Shown here one piece after another: positions 25,101-40,600 of a DNA stretch of 64,000 nucleotides; the stretch's first letter is position 1, and each line of letters opens with the position of its first letter. Location: positions 8,928,278-8,992,277 of the forward strand of contig NC_134030.1 of assembly GCF_964204645.1 (NCBI RefSeq). The letters run 5' to 3'. The stretch is from Tubulanus polymorphus (taxonomy: Eukaryota; Nemertea; Palaeonemertea; Tubulaniformes; Tubulanidae). The notes beneath the pieces were generated by a model. That model was not told the DNA's origin. It saw nothing but the letters and a program-made list of their open reading frames with translations, and did no database searches. Position numbers and translations under genes: made by a program.

Positions 25101-28100
25101 TTCAAACCGCTTGCCATTAGCCAACGTAGTTCCCACACATGTAAGTTACATATGACGAGAAGCTAAAATCAATTCGATCCTCAACAACTGACACAGCTGA
25201 GCTGTAAAATGCTTTCCAAGTAAAAGACAGTTACAGGCTATATGAATGACGAGTCAAATAAATCTCATCAATATAAGGCTGACTCGTAAATAACCAATGA
25301 ATCAAACTGTTGAAATCTAAATCCGCGAAATCTTTCGGTCCCTAATCTTTCCTTAATTGCTCATCAATTTGTCTATAACTTTTTGAAATAATCATGCTAT
25401 TACTGGGAGGGGGGAGAGGAAACCACAGAATCCATGAATATTTATGAAGAAATTTTCCCCGCTCAGGTTTTTTTAAATAAATTTAAAATTCCATGACTTC
25501 AATTAACGGTTTATTCTTCTTCCGAAGTACTGTATGCCCACGCTGGTATGACTGATATGCGCTGTTTTGAAGAAATCAACTTTCAAGTGTTGCCAGTTAA
25601 AGCTACATGCCGGCATCATTGATTTAGTTGCTGTTGTACGAGTATTTATTTCCTGCATCATCGATAAATCCATATTCATTGTCGTCCGCTTGCATGATGC
25701 AATCGCGGCAAAGTTACACATCGTCGAGCATTGCTTGAATTGAAATTACTCCAACCTGAAATCACAGATAGCTTTGGGCCCTGTATGAATATCATCTGTA
25801 TTAGCAATCTTATCTTGTACTCAAATCAAATTGAATTTAATACATTTGAGACTAAACCATTGATCGAAACTCCAGACACTGAAAAAGCTGTATTCAACTT
25901 TCAATTCCATGAATTAATACGAAAACAAGCCACAGATGACAATGATTCTCGGGCTTAGGCTCGAATCTGGAACTCCGAAATTCCCATGCGTTATTTCCCA
26001 GTGCATTTTGGATATGTTTGTATCTAGGACCAATAGCTAAATTTAGTCAAGACCACTTTTCTTCAACCTTTCCTCAGTTATGAAGTCATCTTCAAGGTCA
26101 TGCTGCTGAAAAACAGTCTTTAGTGCCTAGTTCTGCTGCTAGGTGGCACACTGGGCCCGCATTCTCTGCACTTACTAACATTGTACCCAAGTTTCATCAA
26201 GATCCATCCACTAACAACGAAGCTAAGTTTTAGCTGAAATACAGACACTACACACAAACAGACAGTATTTAAATAAGGGCTTGTAATGGAAGCCCGAGAT
26301 TTGTTTAAAATTTCAACATTCATTTATGAATTCAATGAAATTTGACAGAACAAAAATCGTAATGGGAAAAAGCCATTTGGGAACTACTTTGCGATGAGGT
26401 GATGAAGTCTTCCATATCTCATATCAGAAATAAAAGAAATCAACTTCAACAAGGGAGTTTGAAAGCAGCTCGAGAAAATTGAAACACTTTAAATCGAAAA
26501 AGAGAATTTCAAATAAAAATCTCATCGATTTCAAAGCAATGTCGATTGGCTTAAGACGGAAACTTATTTTCAGAGAGATGTGACGAATTTTTTCCAATTA
26601 TCCGAAAAACTAAATTATAGCTTATCGGGTAGAGAGACCTTCCTGAGATGTCGCGATACTAATAACATTCAAAGCATACCGATACAATATCATATCAATC
26701 GGCGCTAATAGAAAAAATAATTAATCAGAGACATCCTTCACAACAACGCCGTGCAGAGCAGATAATGTCCGGAGGGAGAATCAATAGCCTCGAAATGATG
26801 ATGATGATTCACTACGCGATAAGATTTCAACTGAAATGTCAAATTTACAAAGTCACTATACAACGTTTTATTTGGCCCTGATGAAGTTTGTCAAGTTATC
26901 TAATGACTACGAAAAAAAAAAATAAAACACAACAAAACAAAAAATAGTACGATTTTGTGTATTTTCCCGAAAAGTCATTACATGGATGCGCCAAAAAAGT
27001 ATTTGCAAACAAGGCCGCGAGCATCTAAACAGAATATTCATATTTCTACTTGAACGGGTTATGAATGAATAGTATTATCAGGTGGGGGTATATTTTCTAC
27101 TATACATAGTAGAAAGTATTCCAAATGACGTTATGACTTTGTCGTTGCCAATTCACCACGCTGTTTGAAGGCCCACGTTCGACATTTTTCGTGGTATTTC
27201 ACGTTTTTTTTTCCACGCAAACGTTTTCAATGGTGAATATCATTACGTATATATTTTACTATTCGAATCAATAAGGTTACTCCACGCGACATTAACCCTT
27301 TACTCTTCACCAGTTTCAAAGCGACGATTATAGTTTCTAGGATGAAATTCAAATTCACATGTATGTACATGTACGTATATATGTATATTGTACCTATTTA
27401 AGGTCAGGCGACCTTATATCTCTAATTGTAGTGAGTTTCACCAAAAAATCAGAGTAATGTGAGACAAAAAACAGTATTTTGATAAAGAATTAATTAGAAA
27501 TGGTTCTGATTTTGAGAGTATTTTGATATTTTTGGTAGTAGTTGAGCGTTTAAAAAGTGTAGAAACTACTCTCAAATAGCAGTCATATGGTCAGGTATGT
27601 ATATTTACTGTTCAAATGGAAAAAAAAATTTCCCAGCAACGGAAGAAATTATACCTATTTCTCAACGTGTAAATGTAATACACGTTCATACATAGTCCTA
27701 GTCTACTGACTAAAATCTGGCAATAAGCAGATTCAGATTTAAACGTTAAAGTATGTTTGTAAATTAATGAAATAATTTGACATTTCAGATTAAACAATGT
27801 TGAAAATTTCAATTGAAATAGGGAGCGAAAGTCAGTGTTACTAGTATGGCTTTTAATTAGCAAAATAAGTTACATTTCGAACTTAAAACAATGTTAAAAA
27901 TTTCAAAATCGGTGAGAAAGTCAGTGTTGCTATTGTACGGCTTTTAATTAGTAAAATACATTGACATTTCGAACTGAATACAACGTCGAAAATATCAATC
28001 GATCGAAATAGAACATTTCCTCGAAGAGTCAACAACCGAGAATCGTAATGACACATCTCTAATCGAATCTGACAAATCGTCTTTGACGTGCGCGTCGTAG

Positions 28101-31100
28101 CTCCTTGTAGATTTGATTAATTAGCCCAATACGGTTTCTCTCATTAAACACCTGGTTGTATCGATGCTCCTGGCGGCGGCGGCCGTGTGGTATACTGAGT
28201 GAACCGGTCGTTGTAGCTGATAATTCAATGATTTTCACTATAACATCAACTACCACGACGTATACAGCTGATTAGATTAATCTCTCGTAAAATGCTGACA
28301 AAATTCTGACGGTTTATTCGGATTGAGCTTGTTCGATTGAAAATGGAAAAAATAGTTTTCAAATCCCACGCACAATCCATCGACTGTTAGAGCCTTGTTT
28401 GCGCTACATTATTTACGAACGGTCTGAATTTGGCCTGTTCCAATTAAGTACGGACCAAGTAATGGTTTAACCCTTTCAGAGCGTCTTCACCGCAATGCGG
28501 TGTATAAATCGGTGATAGATTTTGCTAGTACACCGCACTGCGGTGTATCGATGTAATTAGTAATTACTTTTATCTCTATTGAAAGATGGCAGCACCTATC
28601 ATTACTAAGTGAAATATTAGTAACTAACGATACACCGCACCACGGTGTGGACTCGCTATAGTGGTATTCCCGTTATTCAACACATTCAAATTATCTCCAG
28701 GGTATTAATTAGTCAGCAATGAAAGGGTTAAGTGGATTGAGCCCGTTTGACGTTTGATGGAAATTGAAAAAATAATGTTTTCAAATCACACGCGGAACCC
28801 ATCCATTGACTTGATGTCTGTACAATCTATTTGCCTTCGCAACAATAAACGTGTCTGTTCAAGAGAAATAAACAACTTCAGGAGTCGAATCGAGTTCGAT
28901 TTTAAGCGTAGCTACGTGAATAACTTTCCGGGATTCAGAACCTGGCAGAAACCTGTGCAATAACAACCGTTCACTACCCACCTCTAATACCCTGCAACAA
29001 GTATTAAAGGCAGGTGTTGCTAATAAGACGATGATTGATCCGGCAAACCTTTCTAAAGCTAAGAGAGAGTAGGGGTATTATTAAGAGAAGGTACCTCACG
29101 TTGCGGTGTACGACAAGCTTTGATTGTCACAGCGAGTGGGACCAGTTGGCTGTATCGAGCCATCCGTGCGATGATAAAAGCTAGCGACCGTTCCACACCG
29201 TATACTGAAAATGGCACCACTATACTCTGATGTGGTCGTCCATTATTGTCGTGCGTGGGTCATGAAAGACCAGGATTATGCATATACGGATCAAGGTTAG
29301 ATTTAAATGCCATTGGCAGTTACAAAGGGCGACCAGATTTCGCTCTTTTTGCAAATCCACAGAGTTTTCCTTGATATTTTCATGTGACTACACAAAATTA
29401 CCTGAGCGAATCAGAGAAATATCTAAGATTTGAGTGTTGCAATTATTCATTTTTCATTGAATCACGTATTGATAAAGAAACACGTGGTCAATAGCATTAT
29501 CCCCGAGTTTTCCAGGTTTTTGGTAAAATTTCCCAATTTCCCTGATTTTTCTGGTTCCTTGAGCTTTCCAGGTCAGTGGCCGCCCGGTTACGGTACTGAT
29601 AATAACTAGTCAACTCCGATATGATTGCAAGAATATGGATCAAGGATTGATCGGGCAGTCATGCATTAAGAGTCAAGGTTGCCTGATGATAATGATGCCT
29701 GAAAGACAGACATCTTCAATATACATCAGTCGTAGTTCGATGAATACTGGCCGCGACCGGGCGGATGCCAGCGTGTAGTCAAAATTTCAATGATCTGCCA
29801 TTAAGCAACGCGCGAGAGCGACAACACCGGTGTTTTACTCTCGGTAATGGCCCGCCGATGGAGATGGTTTTTAAGTCGTAATGAGCTCAGATTAGCCGGT
29901 ACGGTAGCTTGTCAGTCGGCGGTTGTTTCCGGTGATGGATCTCGCAAATCCGTCACCCGCCGGTTTCTTCGCGTTCGTCTCCCCTTTAATCTTCTTGCGG
30001 TGGTTTAAGCATCCGAGACGCGGAGGATTTGTCGTCGGCGTGTATAATCATGGAAGAAAAATCTGACATCAACAGAAGCTTTGTATTTACAGAATCAAGT
30101 AGCAAAGAAGTCACTTCACTGAAACGCTAACAATCATAGGTCTATAGACGAGATGACGATGATTTGTGATACTGAACCTTCTAAGATGAACCACAAACCT
30201 AAAGCCTGGTACACACTAGGCAATATTTAACCCCTACAGTGCTAAATCATCAACACTCAAAAGTGCTGGAAGCAATTTGAAAATTTAAAAAAATATCACC
30301 CCAGTGTGTTGAATAACAGTATATCACTTCAGTACATCTACACCGTGGTGCGGTGTATTGCTAGTTACACTAATATTACACTGTTTGATAGGTGCTGCCA
30401 TCCAATAGAGATAAAACTAATAACTAGTAACATTAGTACACTGCAACGCAGTGTACTAAGGTCCATCACTAATTTATACACCGCGCTACAGTGCAGTAGA
30501 CACACAGAAAGGGTTAAGCTAAATTTCGATCTTCTACTTGCTTACAGCCTCTTTACTGAAAACAAACGCTTGCACATTCTGCGACTGTGCATTATCATAA
30601 GAACAGGTATGAACTATTGTAGTGATTCACCTACCACCCTCTTTTTTACAGTTAACGTATATAACGATATGAATCATCACTCATGAGTCAAAAAAATTCA
30701 TTCATTTTCAGTTGTTCAACAAATGCTAGTCAACGACGACAACACAGTTTTTACATACCTTCTTGCAGTATTCCAGAATTTCTTGCGGTGAATTTAAACA
30801 ATCCGTAGACTCGTCTTTCACCCAGCCGAGCACAGTTCGATGCATGGCTGGTTTGTTACACATAAATGCTACGCTCGGTTCGGGAATATCATCGTTTGCC
30901 ATAGCCTGAAATACACAATGCACCGCATATTATTGTTAACAAACAAATTCTCGATGAAATGTGCCCAGCCTTCTCTTTCTATACCAACCAAATGTCAAAT
31001 TCTATTTATTTGGTGATGAAGGCCAAACATTTTTAATGAACAAGGAAATTTTTTTTGACAATACGGCTAAGTTAGTTAAAAACAATTTATACGCTATTTA

Positions 31101-34100
31101 AGAGTCAATATTCAAATTTGTATCACCCTTACTGTATTCCTAGATTTTATGAAATTACTATATTTTGCCTGAATTCGTATTTATAAGCTATTGCTTATAA
31201 TGTATCTAAGTAAACCATTTATATCTAACGTATTTGTTATCTAACAATAAAGGCGAAAATCTGTCTAATTCCCTTTTTTTGATTTTGCTGATTCCTTGCA
31301 TTTTCCAGGCCAGTAGCCATTCTGTATAGGGTAACCTAACCCCTCTCTGTCGGTGACAAATGTCGAACCGACATATTTTTACACACTGGTCGCCGCGCCG
31401 AATCGCGCCGCGATCGTTCGGCATTGTTGGAGATTGAACCCCCGGTTGAATATCGATACGCATACACTCCACGATCGATACTCAATTACTGATCGTCGAT
31501 CGTACGGTCGTTCCGACGAGCTTATAATGAACGCATTTATATTCGATGCATTTCTCGTGTACCGTACATCCACATTGTGCGTACTGTTATACACAGCACT
31601 AATATAATATAGAAGTCGACGACGAGAGTTGGGCCGGATCTGGCATAAATTTCCGCTTGAAATCGCTATCGGTAACTTTGCGTTTCTAAAACGCATTAAA
31701 AAGCATCTAATCTCGACAATTTCGAATTCATTCATAAGATTATACAAGTTTCTAAACATGGCTAGAAACGACTTTCCAATGATAGCTGTTACTACTGCAA
31801 GTATTACTAGGTGTTAGAACGATAACCACACTCAAACGTGGTGAACGGATAATAAGATAAAAACCCACTATTTACAGATTAAAAGAATTTAAACACAAGA
31901 ATTTATTCATTCAATCTAAAATATATATAAGACATGACATTTTGATCTCACCCTTTCGATCTCACCCTCTCACACCTGACGATGATCTCTAGGGTGAGAT
32001 CGAAACGTCGTGTCTTATATATATTTTAGATTGAATAAATAAATTCTTGTTTTTAAATTCTTTTAATCTGTAAATAGTGGGTTTTTATCTTATTATTACT
32101 AGGTGTACTCGGTGTTGCTGTATTCAGATGATGTATTCACATTTGCTAATGAATAGATTGAAAAATAAACAAAGCGCCGTAGAAGTATGAAAAACAAGAA
32201 AATTCTTTCCCTTTGAAAATAGTGCGGGTAGGCTAGGCGACCGTGATTCACTAACCATCCACAGTCTGATTGACAAAAAATAATCAAGTCTACGCTAACA
32301 ACACAGCAAGATTTCTGCAAAATTAAATAATCTGTCCCTATAATGTCATTATAATGTGACTACTGATGCTGACAGTTTTCAAATTGGGGTTGTACCCATA
32401 AACTATATTTAGGGACGATTCTGTCATTGATATGAGATGATGATCAGTAAAATTGAATAATCTGTCCCTATAATATCATTATAATGTGACTACTGATGCT
32501 GACAGTTTTCAAATTGGGGTTGTACCCATAAACTATATTTAGGGACGATTCTGTCATTGATATGAGATGATGATCGGTAACTGTATCGGAAATCTCGATT
32601 TTTTCTTTATTCAAAATTCAGACGTCATCAGCGATTCGCGTCGCACCTGGCGGCAATCAGCTGACGACCGACGTCAATAACCGAGTTTACTAGTTCAATC
32701 AATGCGTAACCCTCGGAGGAGGAGGATACGCTACCATCATTTACCCTCTGTCCCGCCGATGATGAGCGATATCATCAGGCAGCAGCTACTCCGGCGGCCG
32801 CTAAACCTTATGCTTCCGATTTTTGCAACAAGAGGTTCCCATGGCAACGTATTACCATCACCACACGTGTGCCCCCTCAGTTGCTTGGAGCGCGACGTTT
32901 ATGCGTTTCTCTTCGTTCGCCCGACGACTACGACAGCGGCTCGGGAGGATGACGGCTCTCGGGGTGAATAATTTCATGATATTAAAACATCCATAATCAC
33001 CAGAACATATCCGCGGGGAGGTGCGAAACAAGATTCAACGTCTCCGCATAACTAATGAAGCTTGCCGCAGTCAATGTACATGATATATATACAACATACT
33101 GGATATAAGGTTTTTAAGGAGGATCCTCAAATTTCGAGCAAGTGTCTGCATCGCTTTCATATTCCAATTACTTTAGTCTCCTACTACGTCAATTGGTACT
33201 GTTTATCTCGGGAAAACCGATAATTCAGTGGTCGTCTTAGTAAATTTATATCATTTACACTATTAAACGCACGATTCGAATTCGGTAATCGCCCAATTGG
33301 GTGGTGAAAAATTCTTGGTCCCAGCGGTACCAATTTAGGCGTAGTCTACTGTACAACCTAAAATATTTCTCTTGTTGCCTATTTCTCAAAATCGAAGGAG
33401 TTTTGGGCATCTTACTCAAATCTAAGGCGTTTCAAGCACCTTTGAAAAGCAATTTCTGTCTAAAAGGAGTTTTTATGGAATCGTAGGGACCCTGACAACA
33501 TAGTATATATTTTCATGATATTCTTTTTATTACGTTTTTTTACGAGATTAAAAAAGAAAAGGAAAACATCTAAAGAAATTCGAACAAAAGGGAATTACTA
33601 CTATCAATACAACCCGGATGAAATAGGTTACGTGGTTAATACGTAGTTTGCATTCACTCCTTTCAGGTATTTCTTTGTAGTCGTAATTTCCATTTGCATT
33701 GAAAAGACCGGCTAGTGTAAATAACGACGACACTCTCGGCGTGGGGCCGCCAACAGGTCGCTTAGTCTCAGTACACACAATTACGGTCCTAATTGCGGTA
33801 CCACATATCCAGCGCTTAAAGACAGCCGCGGAGGCCTCGCTTTTCTGAAATGTCTCGTCAACAAGCGTCGATGAGTGGTGTCTGTCGAGAATGTCAAAAC
33901 CCTCGTCTAGAACGAGTTAAGGTTATAACTCGACACGGAAATAATCATTCCACGTTTCAGACCTTCCCTAACTCCATAATCATAGGCCACACTCTCGCCT
34001 TATTTTGAAAGAACACTTCGACGTAACGTCTCGGCGTTTTTGACGAAGAAACTTTTTTCAAAATGAAAACCATACTATTATAAACCATCTAATCGGCGAG

Positions 34101-34591
34101 GAGCTCCCGAGACCAATTTGAATACACTCTCGGCCTATTCATATATTTATGGACTTCGAAGTCTGGAAACGTACTGAAGTAACGAGCTAGCACGAAGAAG
34201 CACACCTTCAAGAGCTACAATTCACCTGAAATTGCGGCGTCGTCGATGGTTTTTAATAGTAGACAACGCGACGGAAGAACCGTCACACACCAACGGGAAA
34301 TTCAGACGGCGGCGAGAGAGAGGAGAGAGAGAGGAGAGCTTCGTATGACGTGCCAAAAAATACACTTCAACACACCTGAACACACACGTGTGAAGTCATC
34401 ACCTGTGAACAACAAGCAACACATGAGATAAAAACTCAGTGATTGAAGTGATAAGAGTCTCACTTGTATTGCAGTTTCACAGGTGTCAGCTGAATCCGAA
34501 CGAACATATACACAAATTATTTATTCTATTAATATCTGGAATTATATTTATTTTTATTAATATCTGGAAAATAATCAAAGAGGCTTATGAT

Positions 34592-34679
<88 letters not shown>

Positions 34680-37600
34680 CTGGGTACATTGCTGATTAGG
34701 TCAGGAACCATAGTCATAAATGGAAATACATCGGCTTATCAGGTTTTTAATCCTCAAAATGTTTCCAAAATTAGGAGTCTAGAGTAATATTTCAAATTCA
34801 CAGATTTTCAAGTGAGTCAACCGAGTAATATGAACCCTAAATGTCAAAGACATGACGTTTCTGACTTTTACGAGAGTCTATCGTCAGCTGCGGGTCCTAG
34901 TATATCATTGTGGCTAGTTTAATTAACCAAATTTTCACTTTAGCGCGTAGTACAGGGGGTACCATATTGCTAAAACATAGCTAAAATCTGTTATCATCCC
35001 GACTAGAATCAGGGATGAACGAAAAACCATTCTTTTTAAATGTATATGTACAATATCATTTTTCACGCATACCAATGCTTCTAGACATAGTAAAAACAAT
35101 GTTTATTAGACAAGAGCGCAGTTCTACTCCCCATATCTAATGAAGGCAATTTGAAAACATGAACACTGAAGAACCCTACACATCGCGACTAGTTCATTCT
35201 ATATGCTTTAACAGATAATTACAATTTCTGCCAGCTGATACATCGACTGATCAAACTGGGACTTTGCCAAAATCATATTACATCGTAGCCAATGGTTCAT
35301 TCAATATAATCACCCTTTAGTCAACTAAGTACTTCAAAGCAAATACAGGGAAGCCTCATCCGCCCCGGCAGGGATTCCAACCAGATGGGATCCCAAGACT
35401 CAGCCACGGTACAAAACCCTCCGCACTAAACTGGGTGCGCAGATAGATGCGCAGGTTTGCCGCGGGTATACTAGCGGTACAAATCAGATTGCCCGTTGTA
35501 TAATCGCAAAGGCAAACTTCGCGGATAAACCATAATTGGAAAAACCTGGGTTAAAATAAAATGGGATTTCTGATTGGCTAATAATGACATCATCTGAGCT
35601 GCGCATTTGGACAAGTGTGGCAGGGTTTTGTACAGTAGCGAGTCTCGATGCTGCCGGGGGAGGATGAGTAGTTTGTTCCACAGCGCCGAGACATGGCTAC
35701 GACGACGATCAATTTCATTGGCATTCTGTGGATTATTTTCAGAATCTAGAATCTAGCTAATTATTAATCGTTCGTACGTTATCGCCGCGACGATCGATGA
35801 CCAATCAGAATCAGCCGCGGCGTGGATCGATGACCGACGAGATCGAAACCCGTCTGCTGAGTCAGATTCATATCGGGCGAATCTTCTTCATCGGAACGAT
35901 TCTTAAATCCGGTTACGACTGACCCCGTCGTCGTCGATCTAACGCATCGCTGAGTCAAATTCGGTGGAAAAACCGATAACGAGGAGGGGAAGTCATCTAT
36001 GAGTTGGAGAAGGGAAAGTGATCAATACCAGATTCGCTCAGTTCATCCACGGACTCTAAAAGGTTCATCAGATATTACGATCACGCATTAGTTTATTAGC
36101 GTCGTCTTAAGTCAGTGGAATTTTCTTGACCAAAAATTATAATCAACCGGGCAAAAATATCATCGACTCTTCTTATAAGGGATCATTCATTTAATTTATA
36201 ATATACGCATAAAATTTGAATTTTTCAAGCCCCATCGGCCATTATGTCATACACATTAAGCATTACAGTGCAATTGCATTGAACCCTCCTCCTCTCCTAA
36301 TGCGTACGTAATAAATGAATGCCCCCTACGAATACGTGATCTATCATAATCTTTTGCAATAAAGTCGCAGTTCGCTTGAACTATTCATTTATTTTTGCAG
36401 GTTCATTGGAAAATTTGTCACGAGTTATGGTTTTAGTTAACATTTTCATCAATACAGGACAAGTGAAATATAAGGAGTTGGGAAGTCGTTAATAAGAAGG
36501 GAAAGTGATCACTACCGGACAGGCGAGATTCTCTCGGTTCATCAGATATAACAAACATCCATTAGTTTATTAGTGTCTCTCCTCGGTAAATGTAATTTCA
36601 TCTGCTTTATAAGAATAAGTGATTTATTATCTGTTACGATAAAGTCGCAGTTTAGTAGAAATATTAATCTTCTTTTCAGATTGATTCAAAATTTAATCAC
36701 GAATTACGGTTTTTCATTACTGATATAGAGTTATCAGTTTTATCAATACGGGGGCAACTGAAATATCAACATTATCTAAATCAAAGTCCATTGTGGGTAA
36801 ATGCTAGGAATTGATTTTAATGTTATTACAAACCCAGCTATAATCCCATATATGTATACACAGTATTTATATATTGATAGAATCAGCGTAATGAATCGTG
36901 AATTCCTATCATAAACCTAATATTGACAAACAGATGGCATATCTGAGTACCATCAGCTCGATGATAGCATAGTCAAATACTGGTCTGTTGCCATTTAAAA
37001 CGCGAAAGCATCCAACAGAACGTCTTCCAGCTCCAGAAAGAGGGATTAAGCTCATCTATCCAGATAATTTATGACGCGCGCCTCGTCAAATTTGTGGGAA
37101 TCATTCCGGCTCTGGGTTTCATCCGCGGGATAAGCTATACAGAGATTTATCAAGTTTCCGGAACAGCCGGCGTGGCAGGGAAGACGTTTCATTTATCAGG
37201 GACGCGAACGGCTGAAATAAGCTATTTACATCGGAGATCTAAGAACCGTATTTGGATGATCATGAATTTTACTTATCAATGTATAACGGGGAATTTTCGG
37301 GTATAGTCAGATATGGATTTGTCAACAAAACTACGCGAGCTATTATAGAAATGCAGATACGGTTTTAAGAGAGTTTGATCGTTGACTTTCAAGAATCAGC
37401 CTACACTATCAGGCTATAAACTGAAGTGATTAGCCAGTCTTCGCTATCATTACCTCTAACTAGATAAAAACAAAAACGTATAGATTATTCACATCCTATA
37501 CTGTTTAATGAAAATTTGTCCATTCAAATTGCTATCGATGAACATCATGTACCTTAGCGAATTATATAATTCAGCAAAATTAAGTCAAAGCATTACATAA

Positions 37601-40600
37601 AAAAAAAAAAACTCTATTCACACTTCACCCCAAGTCGTTTTGCCCATGGCTGTACTACATCAACTCCACCACAACTATTTATGGAATTTATTGACCATAG
37701 AATTGAATTTCATTCTCCTAAGCAGGGAAAACAAAGAGACCGGAAATCATAACATCGCAGTCTGATGGCAGTGAGCAAACATCAAGTGCCTGCTCTTTGT
37801 GCATGTCTGCTAGGAGCAGCTATATATACTGTCATCATTATTGAGCTGGGAACCTGGGAGCTCTCTCCCACTATCAGCTAATCACGAATCCATTTCATTA
37901 ATGAAAAACATTCACAGCCCATATAAACTCGTTAAGAGAAGAAAGGGTTCGTCCGCGCGGAGGGGGACGCATTATATCAGTCAAACGGTAAAACGATCAT
38001 ATAAAACACAAAACGATGCGCGCCACACCTAGAAACAGATGAAGCGTGCTCGCGCGCTGCGTCATTGATCTTACGGGACTGGTTAACGGTTTGTTGTATA
38101 TCTACGCCGATACAACGATAAATAATCGATCATATCGAATGACCTGCCAACATAACCTCCCTCATCGGTAGACAACGTCACCTTCCTATCAATACCCGAA
38201 ATTGGAAAATCATCTCTCTGTGATAATAATCGAGAGGCTGATGATGAAACTATCTCATCATGCAGCTGAATACTTCCTACACCATTAACATTTGACATTA
38301 AGTGATGCACGAGACGGAAGTCTGTCCAATTCAAGTCTCACTTCGAAACAGTACTTTTCCGCGCATACTATGACGCTCCAGAGGAGCAGCGCTTTCGAAC
38401 TTAGTCTCGGCGTGGAATTACAGGGCTTTAAAAATGATATCACTATTATCCTCATTATCATTATTACTAATAAATACCTGTCGGACAAATTTTCAAATTT
38501 CAATTCCACGACCACAATATCATCATATACATACCCGACTCGCGATAGAATCGGAGATAACGAACAAAAGTAGATAAAACATAACCAATAAATCGTTGTA
38601 ATCCATGATGATAATTCGAGGTTCTATAAGTAGGTGTAGACTACGAGTCGAGAGTCGAAATCTAGTACTAAATCCTTTCGAATGAATCGGTTCGGTTTAT
38701 ATCCTCGCGAGTTGCTCTCCTACACACAATAATCCCCTATCGTAGACAATGTACACTTTGGAGCCAGTGTGGCGACGAGAATTAGCGGTTCCGTGAGTTA
38801 AACATCAATACAGATATATGGGGAAACCCTGTCCTCGGGGACGCCGCCGAGCTTTACCATCGTACAAAGAAACCAACAGCCAATCAGCTGGTTGTCACAT
38901 CCATCCGTTTTGAAACGCGATATAAGTCCCCGTAGGGCAGACATCACCGAACTAAAAACAACGACCTCGTTATACTAATTATGTATACGACCTAGTTACA
39001 TAATCATTAGTTCGTCAATTGAGGCTCAATTTGTCGTATGACGTTTCACCCGCATTAACCTATCTTAAATGAAAACCTATAAATATAAATCTTTTGCCGA
39101 GGTAAATACCTTGTATATGCTGTTTGAGTCGATGTGCACTACATCATCAATATTGGTGTCTATTTTGTAATTGAATATATTTCATAACTTGTATTTTATT
39201 GTTGATAAATTTGGATAATTATGAGAGGATGTGCACTATGACAGGCTGTCAGGCTGGACTGGTTGCCAGTGAATTCAATTCAATACAATTATCAATACAT
39301 TCAAATCCAAAATGATATATCATTCATTGTGGACAATATTAAGCAATAAATGAGTTATTTTTCAAGGCATCAATAAACTTTTTCAGTTCGTTTTCTTGTT
39401 CAGGTTTTTTATAACTTTACAAGCTTTCATACGGTATCATCGAAATAAAGCACAATGACGAGTTACTTCCGATAGGTTCAACAAAACCTCCCACTCGCAA
39501 TTCTTTTTACGAGTAGCGGATCTTTTTAAAAAAAAATCTGAGGTCTTCGAGTCAAGTGTCCGTATCTGGGAAACGTTTTAGATGACGAGAAATACGATAC
39601 GGGGGATAATGAATTTCTATCCGCCTTCCGAGGATAAAAAGATGACACGATGGGAGCGCGTAAATGTCTCGTTTTTAAGGCGTCAATTTTTTTGACTACG
39701 ATACGTACAAAATGTATAGATCAGTTGTAGGGAAATGAATAGCTACTTTTTGTGTCGATAACCACAATGATTTCAGTAACCATCTCGAGTTAATCATTTT
39801 TATCGATGACATGAAAACCGTTACGATAATGTTTATATACATTGATACCTAGTATGCGTTATTTAAGGGGTTCTGCGTGAGTTGATGTGCACTACATCAT
39901 CAGTATCGGCGTTTCAAAATAACAAATACAATCGTAAATTTTGTCGTTAATTTTGTAATCAAGCATACTTCATAACTCCTATTTTATTTTCGATCATTAT
40001 TTTTGACAGGATGTAGGCCTATGTCATCAGTATATCAGGGCTAGACTGGTTGCTGGTCAATTCAATTCATTTAAATTACCGATACATTCAAATCCAAAAT
40101 AACTTTATTGGTCTTTAATATTATATAATGTATAATAAAATTATTCATTATCGACAACATTATGCGATATATTTGTTTCCATTCTCAAGGCGTCAATAAA
40201 CTTTCAAGTAGGTTTTCTTGTTTATGCCAAACTCCCAACTGTTCACGAAATGAAGTCATTTCATCAACATTCACGGCTTCTCCGGTTCCATACACTCGAT
40301 AGTCTGTATGATTTATGCCGATGTTTAATCAGCGATGATAGACAATTATGAGTCCCGAGTGCGAGATACACAGGACTAGAATGCAAACGAGGCATCACGC
40401 TCACATATAGCCGTTGTTGCTCAAATCGACATACCGTGAAGAAGACTTTCATTAATTTCTGCATATAGAAAAGCCTTGTAAACGGGCCAACTAGACAGGG
40501 TTTCATATAATAGATGCTTTGACACTAAAGATATTCATATATGGGTACCGAAATATTGAAAAAGTCCCTCGTTAAAGGCCCCCTAGGTAAAAATTCCCAC

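Larger units (their letters stand above)
19171..30758 (-). other. APP intron 2 (11.6 kb)
   Basis: Phase 0 intron. Recognised contents are palindromic GGCCCGGGCC repeats (20500-20760), a two-strand open region (22406-22843), a pogo-like MITE (23222-23423), a 28-bp minisatellite (24499-24802), an interspersed repeat copy (25955-26230), a copy of a 190-bp repeat (27400-27592), an 89-bp degenerate tandem repeat (27770-28010), two piggyBac-like MITEs and a hAT-like MITE (29325-29585). No exon is convincing. Confidence 0.75.

Noticed and set aside
28886-28905. tRNA B-box-like GTTCGA text
   Set aside because: No A box at the right spacing and no cloverleaf could be drawn; no tRNA gene was found in the window.
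31353-31759. Overlapping ORFs on both strands near APP exon 2
   Set aside because: No domain, no splice sites; the openness follows from the CpG-rich composition.
34439-34787. Reading frames of repeated Tyr-Ile on both strands
   Set aside because: They are translations of the TA microsatellite and have no coding meaning.
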